This document shows positions 43,549 to 51,849 of a DNA stretch of 64,000 bases, one piece after another. The number at the start of each line of letters is the position of its first letter. Position 1 is the stretch's first letter. Below the pieces are notes generated by a model. The model searched no databases, was not told the origin of the DNA, and worked only from the letters and a program-made list of their open reading frames with translations. The DNA is from Prescottella soli (lineage in GTDB: Bacteria > Actinomycetota > Actinomycetes > Mycobacteriales > Mycobacteriaceae): positions 3,286,001 through 3,350,000 of the forward strand of contig NZ_CP157276.1 of NCBI RefSeq assembly GCF_040024445.1, given 5' to 3'. Position numbers and translations under genes: made by a program.

Positions 43549-44694
43549 ATGACCACCGAGAGCGTGATGCCTGACGGTGTGGAAGCGAAGATCACCACGA
43601 CGGAGACCGATCTGGAGGACCTGCGGGGGCGGTTGGAGGGATGGCTCGCCGACCGACTGGACGCCGACACCGTGCTGTGTGTGTACAACCTCAGCCGTCC
43701 GGGACACTCCGGGATGTCCAGTGTCTCTGTGCTCTTCGATCTCGACTGGACCGCGCAGGGTGTTCCGCACACCGCGCACCTGGTTGCGCGGCTCGCTCCC
43801 GAGGCCACCGCCTTCCCTGTGTTTCCGGGATACGACCTGCAGCATCAGTTCGACGTCATGGCCGCGGTCCGCAAGCACAGCGACGTGCCGGTTCCACACG
43901 TGCGGTGGGTCGAGACCTCGGCGGAGCCGCTGGGAAGCCCCTTCCTGGTGATGGAGAGGGTCAGCGGGGCCGTGCCGGTGGACAACCCGCCGTACGTCTT
44001 CGGTGGGTGGCTGCACGAGCTCGACGCCGACGGGCGGGAAGCCTTGCAGGAGGCCAGCGTCCGGGTTCTGGCACGGGTACACGCGATCGAGGATCCGGCC
44101 GCGAAGGCTCCGTCGCTGGCGGTTCGGTCCGGAGAGTCGAGCCTGCGCCGCCACTTCGAGAACGAGCGTGCGTACTACGAATGGACAAGGCGGAACGATG
44201 GACTGCGCATCCCTGTGCTCGAGCGGGCATTCGACTGGCTCGAGGCGCACTGGCCGGCCGAGCCGTCGCCCGACGTGCTGTGCTGGGGCGATTCGCGGAT
44301 CGGCAACATCATGTACGACGGGACGTCACCGGCTGCGGTGCTGGACTGGGAATCCGCGGTACTCGCTCCGCGCGAGCTCGATCTGGGTTGGTTCCTCTTC
44401 TTCCACCGGTGCTTCCAGGACCTGGCCGAGCAGTTCTCGATGCCGGGACTACCCGAGATGTTCCGGCGGCCCGACGTTGTCGCGCAGTACGAGAACGCAG
44501 CCGGGGCACAGGTTCGCGATCTCGACTTCTACCTCGTGTACGCGGCACTGCGGCACGGCATCGTGATGTCGCAGATCGAGCGCAGACGGATCCATTTCGG
44601 CGAGGTGGAGATCCCCGAGAACCCCGACGAGTACGTGCTGCACCACCGCATGCTCGCGCAGTTGATCGACGAAACCTACGAATGGGAGAAGTGA
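43549..44694 (+). CDS. Phosphotransferase-fold (APH/ACAD10-like) family protein
   Basis: 381 residues; ATG at 43549 behind CTGGAGGTACGGGC. The APH fold is recognised by LCWGDSRIGNIMYDG, matching the HxDxxxxN catalytic loop with Trp-Gly in place of the usual His-Gly, and by AVLDWESAVLAPRELDLGW, the DxE/D metal loop. Proteins of this group are common next to acyl-CoA metabolism genes and are proposed to phosphorylate hydroxylated acids or acyl-CoAs, as in mammalian ACAD10/11. Here a crotonase lies upstream. The stop shares one base with the start of the next gene (TGATG), so the two are coupled. Confidence 0.85.
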   Translation: MTTESVMPDGVEAKITTTETDLEDLRGRLEGWLADRLDADTVLCVYNLSRPGHSGMSSVSVLFDLDWTAQGVPHTAHLVARLAPEATAFPVFPGYDLQHQFDVMAAVRKHSDVPVPHVRWVETSAEPLGSPFLVMERVSGAVPVDNPPYVFGGWLHELDADGREALQEASVRVLARVHAIEDPAAKAPSLAVRSGESSLRRHFENERAYYEWTRRNDGLRIPVLERAFDWLEAHWPAEPSPDVLCWGDSRIGNIMYDGTSPAAVLDWESAVLAPRELDLGWFLFFHRCFQDLAEQFSMPGLPEMFRRPDVVAQYENAAGAQVRDLDFYLVYAALRHGIVMSQIERRRIHFGEVEIPENPDEYVLHHRMLAQLIDETYEWEK

Positions 44695-45794
44695 TGAAGC
44701 CGGTTCCGCTCGACGAGTTCCCGGTCCACCAGTCGCCGTTGTCGATGGCCCGGGTGGCCACCAGCGACCGAAACTTCTACGACCGTTGCTACTTCAATGC
44801 ACACGACCGCACGGGTGACGTCTTCCTCGTGACGGGGCTCGGCGTGTACCCGAATCTCGGTGTCGTCGACGCCTTCGCGACGGTGCGGCAGGGTGATTCG
44901 CAGGTGGCGGTGCGATTCTCGGACGCCCTGGACGAGCGGTCGACTGACACCGCGGTCTGCGGGTACAGGATCGAGGTCGTCAAGCCGCTGGAGACGATCC
45001 GGTTGATCTGCGAGCACGAGGACCTGTCGTTCGACATGACATGGGAGGGCTCGTTTCCCTCGGTGCTCGAGGAGCACCACATGCTGATGGCCGGACCGCG
45101 GCCGATCCTGGACGCGACCCGGTTCGCGCAGGTCGGCAGCTGGTCCGGGACGATGTCGGTGGGTGGCCGCGACCTGACCGTGGACCCGCAGACCTGGACG
45201 GGGACGCGCGATCGTTCGTGGGGTATCCGCCCGGTCGGTGAACCGGATCCGCAGGGACGGATGGGGGACGAGCCCACCGGCGGCCACTGGTGGACCTACG
45301 TGCCGCTTCGCTTCGACGACTTCGCACTCATGGTGATCGTCCAGGAGTCCCCGGACGGGTACCGCACCCTCAGCCACGCGACCCGCGTGTTCGCGGACGG
45401 CCGTGTCGAGCAGCTCGGGTGGCCGCGTATCGAGATCGGCTACAGCAGTGGCACACGGCATCCCGTGTGGGCGCGGATGCACCTCACGACGCCGGCGGGT
45501 GAGCCCCTCGTCGTCGAAATCGAGACGGTCGGCTTCGTGGCACTCAACGTCGGTGCCGGGTACGGCGGCGACTCGGATTGGACGCACGGCGAATGGCGCG
45601 GCCGGAACTGGTCGTCGTCGTCGGTGTACGACCTCACCGCGCCCGAGATCGTCGGCAAGCTCCCGTACGGCACCATCGACCACATCGCGAAGGCGACCTG
45701 TGACGGCCGGGAGGGCTGGGGCATGTTCGAGCACGCCGTCATGGGCCGCCACGATCCGTCGGGATTCGTGGGCTGGCTCGACATGGCTCCCTGA
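44694..45794 (+). CDS. Uncharacterised protein with CrtC/AttH-like (lipocalin-type) features
   Basis: 366 residues from ATG at 44694 (GTG at 44691 also possible). I recognise no named family with certainty. The protein looks like a double beta-barrel with many aromatic strands and the motif GTRDRSWGIRPVGEP near the middle (about 163-177). It resembles the DxxWG motif of CrtC/AttH hydratase-like proteins, whose members hydrate or reshape lipids and terpenoids. FDMTWEGSFPSVLEEHH precedes it. There is no signal peptide. It is translationally coupled to the phosphotransferase-fold gene and closed by a strong hairpin (45810-45849). The two may act on one lipid-like substrate. Confidence 0.7.
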   Translation: MKPVPLDEFPVHQSPLSMARVATSDRNFYDRCYFNAHDRTGDVFLVTGLGVYPNLGVVDAFATVRQGDSQVAVRFSDALDERSTDTAVCGYRIEVVKPLETIRLICEHEDLSFDMTWEGSFPSVLEEHHMLMAGPRPILDATRFAQVGSWSGTMSVGGRDLTVDPQTWTGTRDRSWGIRPVGEPDPQGRMGDEPTGGHWWTYVPLRFDDFALMVIVQESPDGYRTLSHATRVFADGRVEQLGWPRIEIGYSSGTRHPVWARMHLTTPAGEPLVVEIETVGFVALNVGAGYGGDSDWTHGEWRGRNWSSSSVYDLTAPEIVGKLPYGTIDHIAKATCDGREGWGMFEHAVMGRHDPSGFVGWLDMAP

Positions 45795-45809
45795 TCGGAC
45801 ATCGCACGC

Positions 45810-45849
45810 CGCGAAGGGCCGGACGGCAGTCGCCGTCCGGCCCTTCGCG
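45810..45849. terminator. 18-bp perfect hairpin ending the crotonase-group operon
   Basis: The arms CGCGAAGGGCCGGACGGC and its complement pair exactly, with loop AGTC. It lies 15 bases after the stop at 45794. Confidence 0.85.
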
Positions 45850-45916
45850 CGAACGCTGACGCCCCCGGATCTGGGCGAAGAGAGATTTCTTCAGCGAGAC
45901 AGTCGATCTCGGAACT

Positions 45917-45932
45917 ATTGACACGTGTCAAT
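45917..45932. promoter_or_regulatory. 16-bp perfect palindrome overlapping a promoter, upstream of the FMO operon
   Basis: ATTGACAC-GTGTCAAT is perfectly symmetric. Its TTGACA (45918-45923) can serve as a -35 element, with TACCGT at 45941-45946 as -10 after a 17-base spacer. A repressor bound here would block the polymerase. The TetR encoded in the same operon (47413-48051) is the obvious candidate. Confidence 0.65.
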
Positions 45933-46020
45933 TTTCTACCTACCGTGTGAGGTACCTCACTGAACTTGGTGTGGGCGGCTTCGGCGCAGCGCCCACCTCG
46001 TGATCCACATCGAACGGAGC

Positions 46021-47373
46021 ATGATGGCGAAACCCGTGACATGCATCATCGGAGCCGGGATCAGCGGCCTGACCGCCGGCAAGATGCTCACCGACTACGA
46101 CATCCCCTACGAGTGCTTCGAGAGTTCCGACCGGATCGGCGGCAACTGGGCGTTCGGAAATCCGAACGGACATTCGAGTGCCTACCGCTCGCTGCACATC
46201 GACACGTCGAAGACTCGGTTGTCGTTCAAGGACTTCCCGATTCCTCAGGAACTCCCGGACTTCCCGCACCACACCGACATCAAGCGGTATCTCGACGACT
46301 ATGCCGAGGCCTTCGGGCTGCTCGACCGGATCAGTTTCCGGAACGGCGTCGAGCACGCGGAGCGACTGCCCGGTGGCGGGTGGGAGATCCTCACGCAGGA
46401 CGGCGAGACACGTCGTTTCGACTTCCTCGTCATCGGGAACGGGCACCACTGGGACCCCCGGCTCCCGGACTTTCCCGGCGAGTTCACGGGGGAGTCGATC
46501 CACTCCCATGCGTACATCGATCCCGAGACGCCGCTGCATCTGCGGGACAAGCGAATTCTCATCGTCGGCCTCGGTAACAGCGCGGCGGACATCGCGGTGG
46601 AGCTCTCGCACCGAACCCTGCGGAACAAGGTCACGCTCTCGACCCGTTCGGGCGCCTGGGTCGTGCCCAAGTACGCGTTCGGTGTCCCGGCCGACACGCT
46701 GATCCAGACGATCCCGCAGATCCCGCTGTCCTGGCAGCGCCGGATGGGCCGACGGGGCCCGATCTTCCTGTCGGGTCGCCCGGAGAAGTTCGGGTTGCCC
46801 AAGCCCGACCATCACTTCGGCGAGGCGCATCCCACGCAGTCGCAGGAGCTCTACATTCGCCTGGGCTCGGGTGACCTGAATGCGCGGCCGAACATCGAGC
46901 GGCTCGACGGCGAGACGGTCCACTTCGTCGACGGCACGAGCCAGGACTTCGACGTCATCATCTACGCCACCGGCTACAACATCACGTTCCCGTTCTTCGA
47001 CGAGGATTTCCTGAGCGCGCCCGGCAACAATTTCCCCCTGTACAAGCGCATTTTCAAGCCCGGTTTCGACGATCTCGCATTCATCGGCTTCGCGCAGTCG
47101 GCGCCGACGCTGTTCCCGTTCGTCGAATGCCAGTCCCGAACGCTCGCCGCGTACCTGGCCGGCACCTACCGGCCGCCGTCGGCTGACGAGATGAACCGCG
47201 TCATCAAGGAGGACGAGGCGCGTTTCGTGGGTCACTTCAACAACCGGCCCCGGCACACCCAGCAGGTGGACTACTACATCTACGAGCACGAGATGCGGAC
47301 CAAGGAGTTGCCCGCCGGGCTCGACCGGGTGCGCAGGAGCGGCCCGGTCCGATTCGCCGGTGTCCCGGCATGA
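46021..47373 (+). CDS. Flavin-containing monooxygenase (FMO type, class B)
   Basis: 450 residues. ATG at 46021 or 46024 (GGAG immediately upstream). The FAD site is CIIGAGISGLTAGKML (about 8-23), GGNWAFG follows, the FMO fingerprint is FTGESIHSHAY (FxGxxxHxxxY), and the NADPH site is ILIVGLGNSAADIAVEL (about 180-196). The final Y in the fingerprint fits FMO-type N- or S-oxygenases more than classical Baeyer-Villiger enzymes (W), though some of this type oxidise ketones. The operon continues with TetR, hydrolase and alcohol dehydrogenase, which suits oxygenation of a ketone to an ester, hydrolysis and alcohol oxidation. This is inference. Confidence 0.92.
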   Translation: MMAKPVTCIIGAGISGLTAGKMLTDYDIPYECFESSDRIGGNWAFGNPNGHSSAYRSLHIDTSKTRLSFKDFPIPQELPDFPHHTDIKRYLDDYAEAFGLLDRISFRNGVEHAERLPGGGWEILTQDGETRRFDFLVIGNGHHWDPRLPDFPGEFTGESIHSHAYIDPETPLHLRDKRILIVGLGNSAADIAVELSHRTLRNKVTLSTRSGAWVVPKYAFGVPADTLIQTIPQIPLSWQRRMGRRGPIFLSGRPEKFGLPKPDHHFGEAHPTQSQELYIRLGSGDLNARPNIERLDGETVHFVDGTSQDFDVIIYATGYNITFPFFDEDFLSAPGNNFPLYKRIFKPGFDDLAFIGFAQSAPTLFPFVECQSRTLAAYLAGTYRPPSADEMNRVIKEDEARFVGHFNNRPRHTQQVDYYIYEHEMRTKELPAGLDRVRRSGPVRFAGVPA

Positions 47374-47412
47374 TGAGGAGCCGTACGCCGTAACCGACCC
47401 GAAAGCCGACAC

Positions 47413-48051
47413 ATGAGCAGCCGTCACCCCGTGCCCACCACCGAATCCGGTACCCGGAGGGCGAACAAGGGGGAGGAGCGCCGGGCCGCGATCCTCGACG
47501 CAGTCGAAAGTCTGCTCGAGGATCGCAGCCTCGACGAGATCAGCATCAGTGACATCTCGCGCGCCGCGGGTGTCACGCGGTCGGCGTTCTATTTCTACTT
47601 CGACAACAAGGCCAAGGCCGTCGCGGCCCTGTCCCGGACCGTCTACGGCGAGATGCGCGACGGTGCAGGTGCATACCTCGGACGGGAAGGCAGCCCGAGG
47701 GAGATGATCGAGGGTCTGATCACCGAGGTGATCGGGACCTGGGAACGTCACCCCAACCTGTACCGAGCTCTGCGTGACGCGCGGGATTCCGATCCCGCGG
47801 TGCGCGAGATGTGGGATTTCGACCGCTTCAGCTTCGTCGATCCGGTGGCGTCGGTGATCGACGCCGAACGGACGTCGGGGCGGGCGATCGAAGGACCGGA
47901 CAGCCGGGCGCTCGCCGTGGTTCTACTCGACATGAACGATCGCGCCGTCGAGAGTCTGTCGCGAGGCGGGATGGGGGCGCTCACCCCCGCCGCGGCCCGC
48001 GAGGCTCTTGTTGCGGTGTGGCTCAACACAATCTATGGGAGCAAACAGTGA
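47413..48051 (+). CDS. TetR family regulator within the FMO operon
   Basis: 212 residues from ATG at 47413. The N-terminal HTH is EISISDISRAAGVTRSAFYF, then YFDNKAKAV. The rest is a TetR ligand domain with a WxxHPxLYRAL helix, as in EthR-like regulators; EthR itself controls a neighbouring monooxygenase gene (ethA), which makes the parallel with the FMO gene here attractive. The stop overlaps the hydrolase GTG (GTGA at 48048-48051). The candidate operator is the 16-bp palindrome at 45917-45932. Confidence 0.9.
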   Translation: MSSRHPVPTTESGTRRANKGEERRAAILDAVESLLEDRSLDEISISDISRAAGVTRSAFYFYFDNKAKAVAALSRTVYGEMRDGAGAYLGREGSPREMIEGLITEVIGTWERHPNLYRALRDARDSDPAVREMWDFDRFSFVDPVASVIDAERTSGRAIEGPDSRALAVVLLDMNDRAVESLSRGGMGALTPAAAREALVAVWLNTIYGSKQ

Positions 48052-49004
48052 CACGTACCGATGTGGACTTCCCCGTACAGGGGACCACCTGCTCGGCCTG
48101 GCACTACCCAGGCGAGAGTGACGCCTTCCTGACCGCGGCCGGCCGGCCGTGCGTCGTGATGGCACACGGATTCGGCGGAACCGTCGACTCGGGGCTCGAA
48201 GGGTTCGCCGAGGGTCTGGCCGCGGCCGGTCTCGACGTCCTTGCGTTCGACTACCGCGGCTTTGGCCGCAGTGGTGGACAAGTGCGGCAGACGATTTCGA
48301 TCCGCGGCCAGCTCGAGGACTATGCCGCGGCGATTGCGGCGGCCCGACGCCTCGACGGCGTCGACCCCGACCGCATCGTGGCCTGGGGCGTATCGCTCGC
48401 GGGCGGCCACGTGCTCAGCCTCGGGGCGAGCGACCCGAGCCTGGCCGCGTTGATCTCGTTGACGCCGGCGACGGACGCCCGCGCGGCGTCGGCGGCATCG
48501 ATGCGTCACTACAACCCCGGACACCTGGCGAAGAGCGGGTTCGCCGCAGTCCGCGACAAGGTTGCGTCGGCCCGCGGCGGAGTCGGCGTCACGATTCCGC
48601 TCACCGCGCGTCCGGGCGAGGTGGCGGCGCTTGCGCTGCCCGGGATCTACGAGGACTACCTGTCGATCGCCGGTCCGAGTTGGCGGAACGAGGTCAGTGC
48701 GCGGTCCTTCCTGGAGATCGGCTCGTACCGGCCGGTGACCGTCGCCGACAAGGTGACGGCGCCGTTGCTGGTGCAGATCGGCGACCTCGACCGCAGCGCG
48801 CCCCCGCACGCGGCGGCCAAGGCCGCGGAGCGTGCGCGGGCGGAGGTGCGGCACTACCCGTGCGACCACTTCGACGTCTACCCCGGCAAGCCGTGGTTCG
48901 ATCAGGCGCTCGAGCACCAGATCCTGTTCCTGCGTCGGCATCTCGCGGTGGATGCCGTCTCGTCGATCGAGGAGGACGCCGATGCGCGCCTTGCAGCTGG
49001 TTGA
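48048..49004 (+). CDS. Alpha/beta hydrolase (dienelactone-hydrolase/S15-like)
   Basis: 318 residues from GTG at 48048 in the GTGA overlap with the TetR gene. The oxyanion loop is MAHGFGGTVDSGLEGFAEGL, the nucleophile elbow AWGVSLAGGHVLSL (Ser near 113), the acid in QIGDLDRSAPP and the base in YPCDHFDVYPG. A Gly-Phe-Gly cap region and the DYRGFGRSGG strand resemble esterases and dienelactone hydrolases. As third gene of the FMO operon it is placed to cleave an ester or lactone. Its 3' end overlaps the alcohol dehydrogenase start by 23 bases. Confidence 0.88.
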   Translation: MTRTDVDFPVQGTTCSAWHYPGESDAFLTAAGRPCVVMAHGFGGTVDSGLEGFAEGLAAAGLDVLAFDYRGFGRSGGQVRQTISIRGQLEDYAAAIAAARRLDGVDPDRIVAWGVSLAGGHVLSLGASDPSLAALISLTPATDARAASAASMRHYNPGHLAKSGFAAVRDKVASARGGVGVTIPLTARPGEVAALALPGIYEDYLSIAGPSWRNEVSARSFLEIGSYRPVTVADKVTAPLLVQIGDLDRSAPPHAAAKAAERARAEVRHYPCDHFDVYPGKPWFDQALEHQILFLRRHLAVDAVSSIEEDADARLAAG

Positions 49005-50019
49005 TTACGGCCGAATCGCGGTCGTCGACACGGAGATCCCGGAGATCGGGCCCGGCGAGGTACTGATCGAGGTGGCCGGGTCCGGACTGTGCCACTCGGA
49101 CATCCACATGCGGCACTCGCCGATGACGATGATCCCGCCGCCCATGACGCTCGGGCACGAAACCGCTGGGCGCGTAGCCGCACTCGGCGACGGGGTCGAT
49201 TCCCTCACGGTCGGCGACGCGGTCCTCGTCTTTCTGGTGTGGAGTTGCGGCACGTGCCGGGCCTGCGTTCAGGGGCGCGAGAACTCCTGCGAGCGGTCGA
49301 TGGGCCGGCAGGGCATGCCCCTGTGTCCGGGGCTCGCGGCGAACGGCGGTATGGCCGAGTACATGAAGGTCGACGCGCGTTTCGTGGAACCGCTCGGCGA
49401 CCTCGACCCCGTCACCGCGGGGCCGCTGGCCGACGCCGGTCTCACCACCTATCACGCGATCGACGGTGCCCGCGACCGGCTCGGTCCGGGCACGACGGCG
49501 GTGGTGCTGGGAATCGGCGGCCTGGGGCACACCGCGGTCCAGATCCTCGCGGCGACCACCGCGACCCGGATCATCGCGGTGGACTCGGCGGAGGAGAAGC
49601 TCGAACTGGCCACCACACTGGGCGCCGACCACGCCTTCGCCAGTGACGCGTCGTGCGTGGAGAAGATCCTCGAGCTGACCGACGGGATCGGCGTCGACGC
49701 GGTCTTCGACTGCGTCGGCGTGCAGGGGACCGTCGACATCGCCACCCAGGTCATCGGACGCGACGGCGCCCTGCGCGTGCTCGGACTGGGCGGCGGCAAG
49801 TTCGACTGGACGGGGTTCGCGCTGCCGTGGGGCGCCACCGTGCGCACCAGCTACGCCGGCACCCGCGCCGACCAGCGTGCGGTGATCGACCTCGCGCGGC
49901 GCGGGCTCGTGACGATCGAGGCCGAGACCTTCCCGCTCGAGGACGCCGTCGCGGCGTTCGATGCCCTCGAGGCCGGGAAGATCAAGGGCCGGGCGATCCT
50001 GGTGCCGGGCAGGGGATAG
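48982..50019 (+). CDS. Zinc-dependent alcohol dehydrogenase (MDR superfamily)
   Basis: 345 residues; ATG at 48982 behind GAGGAGGACGCCG. Catalytic zinc ligands are in GLCHSDIH (Cys near 37) and LGHETAG (His near 61); the structural zinc cluster is CGTCRACVQGRENSC (about 90-104). The NAD(P) site is VVLGIGGLGHTAVQIL (about 173-188). It oxidises a primary or secondary alcohol. Last gene of the FMO operon, overlapping the hydrolase gene, and followed by an inverted repeat shared with the convergent old-yellow-enzyme gene. Confidence 0.92.
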   Translation: MRALQLVDYGRIAVVDTEIPEIGPGEVLIEVAGSGLCHSDIHMRHSPMTMIPPPMTLGHETAGRVAALGDGVDSLTVGDAVLVFLVWSCGTCRACVQGRENSCERSMGRQGMPLCPGLAANGGMAEYMKVDARFVEPLGDLDPVTAGPLADAGLTTYHAIDGARDRLGPGTTAVVLGIGGLGHTAVQILAATTATRIIAVDSAEEKLELATTLGADHAFASDASCVEKILELTDGIGVDAVFDCVGVQGTVDIATQVIGRDGALRVLGLGGGKFDWTGFALPWGATVRTSYAGTRADQRAVIDLARRGLVTIEAETFPLEDAVAAFDALEAGKIKGRAILVPGRG

Positions 50020-50031
50020 GCGCCCGAAGCG

Positions 50032-50090
50032 CCGAACGGGAGTTCGCGGCACGCTTTCGCCGGAAAGGTGTGCAGTGAACTCCCGTTCGG
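50032..50090. terminator. 14-bp inverted repeat between convergent genes
   Basis: CCGAACGGGAGTTC (50032-50045) and its exact complement (50077-50090) are separated by 31 bases, between the alcohol dehydrogenase stop (50019) and the convergent flavin oxidoreductase stop (50108). Confidence 0.7.
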
Positions 50091-50107
50091 GGTTTACAGG
50101 GTATTGG

Positions 50108-51256
50108 TCAGTAGAGACGACCCTCGTGGACCTTGCGGTCGAACTCGGGCATCGGATCGCCGTCGCGCAGTCGCTGCGAGATGGCCGGATCGGCCATGTG
50201 GAGCCGTCCGATCGCGACGAGGTCGAACTCGCCCTCGTCCATGCGGCGCATCAGGTCCGGGATGTTGTCCGACATTTGCGGCAGCCCCACGATGACCTGC
50301 TCGTTGAGCGCGCTGTCGAGTCCGACGCTGCCGACGGCCATGACGGTGGCGCCGGTGACCTTCTTCGCCCAGCCGGCCAGGGAGAGATCGCTGCCCTCGA
50401 ACGCGGGTGCGTAGAAGCGGCGGATGCTCGCGTCGAGGATGTCGACGCCGGCGTCCACCAGGGCGTTCAGGATCACGCCGAGCTCCTCGGGTGTCTGCGC
50501 GATCTTCGACGCGAAATCCTGCTGCTTGTGCTGCGAGAACCGGAAGATGATCGGGTAGTCGTCGCCGATCTCCCGGCGGATCGCCTTGACGACCTCGGCG
50601 GGGAATCGCGTGCGGCGCTGCAGGTCTCCGCCCCACTCGCCGTCGCGCTGGTTGCTCGGCTCCCACAGGAACGCGTCGAGGAGGTAGCCGTGCCCACCGT
50701 GCAGCGCGATGCCGTCGAATCCGACGTCGATCGCGTTGCGCGCGGCGGCCGCGTAGGCCGCGATGACGTCCGCGATGTCCTGCTCGGTCATCGCCGCCGT
50801 CACCGGACGCATCTGCTCGACGTACTCGTCGGAGTACATCGTGTTGCCGACGCTGCCCCAGTGTCCGGACGGACGCATGGGCGTGACGTCACCGACCGGT
50901 CCCATCGCGCCGAAGAGCGGTCCGACATGCCACAACTGCGGGACGATCTTGCCGCCCGCGGCGTGCACCGCGTCGACGACCTTGCGCCAACCCGCCAGGG
51001 CCGCTTCGCCGTACATCACCGGGACGGTGTCGGCATCGACCGCCGACGGGTGCTCGATCGCGGTGCCCTCGGTGACGATCAGCGCGGTTCCGCCCTCGGC
51101 GCGACGCCGGTAGTAGGCGACGACGTCGTCGGTGGGAACGCCGCCGGGCGAGCCGTGACGCGTCATGGGCGACATCGCGATTCGGTTCTTCAGCTCGAGG
51201 GAGCGGACCGTGAGCGGCGCGAAGAGGGCGGACATATCCGTGGCGGCGGCGGTCAC
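50108..51256 (-). CDS. NADH:flavin oxidoreductase, old yellow enzyme family (paralog 1)
   Basis: 382 residues from GTG at 51256 in a GTGA overlap with the SnoaL-like gene; ATG at 51235 would also fit. It is an FMN-binding TIM barrel: LKNRIAMSPMTRHG at the N-terminus, QLWHVGP (the His of the active site), GFDGIALHGGHGYLLDAFL, RFSQHKQQ, and DLVAIGRLHMADP at the phosphate-binding end. It reduces activated C=C bonds or dehydrogenates the reverse reaction. It is highly similar throughout to the gene at 62852-63991. It ends a minus-strand gene series with two SnoaL-like genes and a KstR2-like regulator. Confidence 0.92.
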   Translation of the reverse strand: MTAAATDMSALFAPLTVRSLELKNRIAMSPMTRHGSPGGVPTDDVVAYYRRRAEGGTALIVTEGTAIEHPSAVDADTVPVMYGEAALAGWRKVVDAVHAAGGKIVPQLWHVGPLFGAMGPVGDVTPMRPSGHWGSVGNTMYSDEYVEQMRPVTAAMTEQDIADVIAAYAAAARNAIDVGFDGIALHGGHGYLLDAFLWEPSNQRDGEWGGDLQRRTRFPAEVVKAIRREIGDDYPIIFRFSQHKQQDFASKIAQTPEELGVILNALVDAGVDILDASIRRFYAPAFEGSDLSLAGWAKKVTGATVMAVGSVGLDSALNEQVIVGLPQMSDNIPDLMRRMDEGEFDLVAIGRLHMADPAISQRLRDGDPMPEFDRKVHEGRLY

Positions 51257-51777
51257 AGAGCTCCCATGTAGTCGAAGAAGTTGGGAGTGTGGGTTTCGCG
51301 CAGTCGGGTGAGCTTGCGGTAGCTGATGAGCCACTTGCCGTCGACGTTGCGGTACTCCTCGTGGTAGTGGCCGTAGCCGTGGAGGTGTTCCTCGGTGTCG
51401 CCGTTGGTCCACCACAGTTCGTCCTCCATGGCCCAGATGCCGGTGGCCGTGGTGTCGGAGGTGAGGGTGATCTCCGGGGTGTGCGCGTGATGCGCCGTGG
51501 TCACGTGCGTCGACGATCCGAGCATGCCGCGGATCGAGTCGGTGAGATGCTCGCGTCCGGAGGCGCGGTTGGACTGGCCGCCCGCCGTCGGCTGCTTGTC
51601 GTCGGGCAGCCCACCCCACGTCTCGGTGACGACGTCCTCGGTGTGCAGGGGCCCGTACAGATCCCACTGCTTGGTGTCCATGACGCGCAGGCGCGCCGAG
51701 AACACTTTCTTGATCTCCTCGATCGCGAGCAACTGCTCGGCCGCGGTCAGAGTCAATGCGCCGGTGGGCTCACCCAT
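51253..51777 (-). CDS. SnoaL-like/NTF2-fold protein, tandem copy 1
   Basis: 174 residues from ATG at 51777 (AGAGAGGTCCAGCC upstream). The helix EQLLAIEEIKKVFSARLRVM, the strand ETWGGLPDD, a His-rich TTAHHAHTPEITLTSD, and GHYHEEYRNVDGKWLISYRK are SnoaL_4-type features. The gene is a close copy of 51850-52365: the middle 116 bases (51367-51482) are identical at the DNA level. It overlaps the old-yellow-enzyme gene by GTGA. A role in the same pathway as that reductase is likely; chemistry unknown. Confidence 0.85.
   Translation of the reverse strand: MGEPTGALTLTAAEQLLAIEEIKKVFSARLRVMDTKQWDLYGPLHTEDVVTETWGGLPDDKQPTAGGQSNRASGREHLTDSIRGMLGSSTHVTTAHHAHTPEITLTSDTTATGIWAMEDELWWTNGDTEEHLHGYGHYHEEYRNVDGKWLISYRKLTRLRETHTPNFFDYMGAL
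51367..51482. repeat. Identical block shared by the two SnoaL-like genes (copy 1)
   Basis: About 116 bases match 51976-52091 without a difference that I can see, while the flanking parts of the two genes have diverged. The spacing is 609 bases. Confidence 0.9.
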
Positions 51778-51812
51778 GGCTGGACCTCTCTGTGGATTCG
51801 ATTCGAACAATC

Positions 51813-51828
51813 AATCAATCGATTGATT
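51813..51828. promoter_or_regulatory. 16-bp perfect palindrome AATCAATC-GATTGATT
   Basis: It lies 36 bases upstream of the SnoaL-like copy 1 start, in the 72-base gap between the tandem copies. It is AT-rich in a GC-rich neighbourhood. Candidate operator; no regulator can be assigned. Confidence 0.5.
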
Positions 51829-51849
51829 TGGTGGTACGGCGCAGCGTAG

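Noticed and set aside
43274-43552. 92-codon frame before the phosphotransferase-like gene
   Set aside because: There is no ribosome binding site, no recognisable pattern, and it crosses promoter-like DNA; kept only as intergenic.
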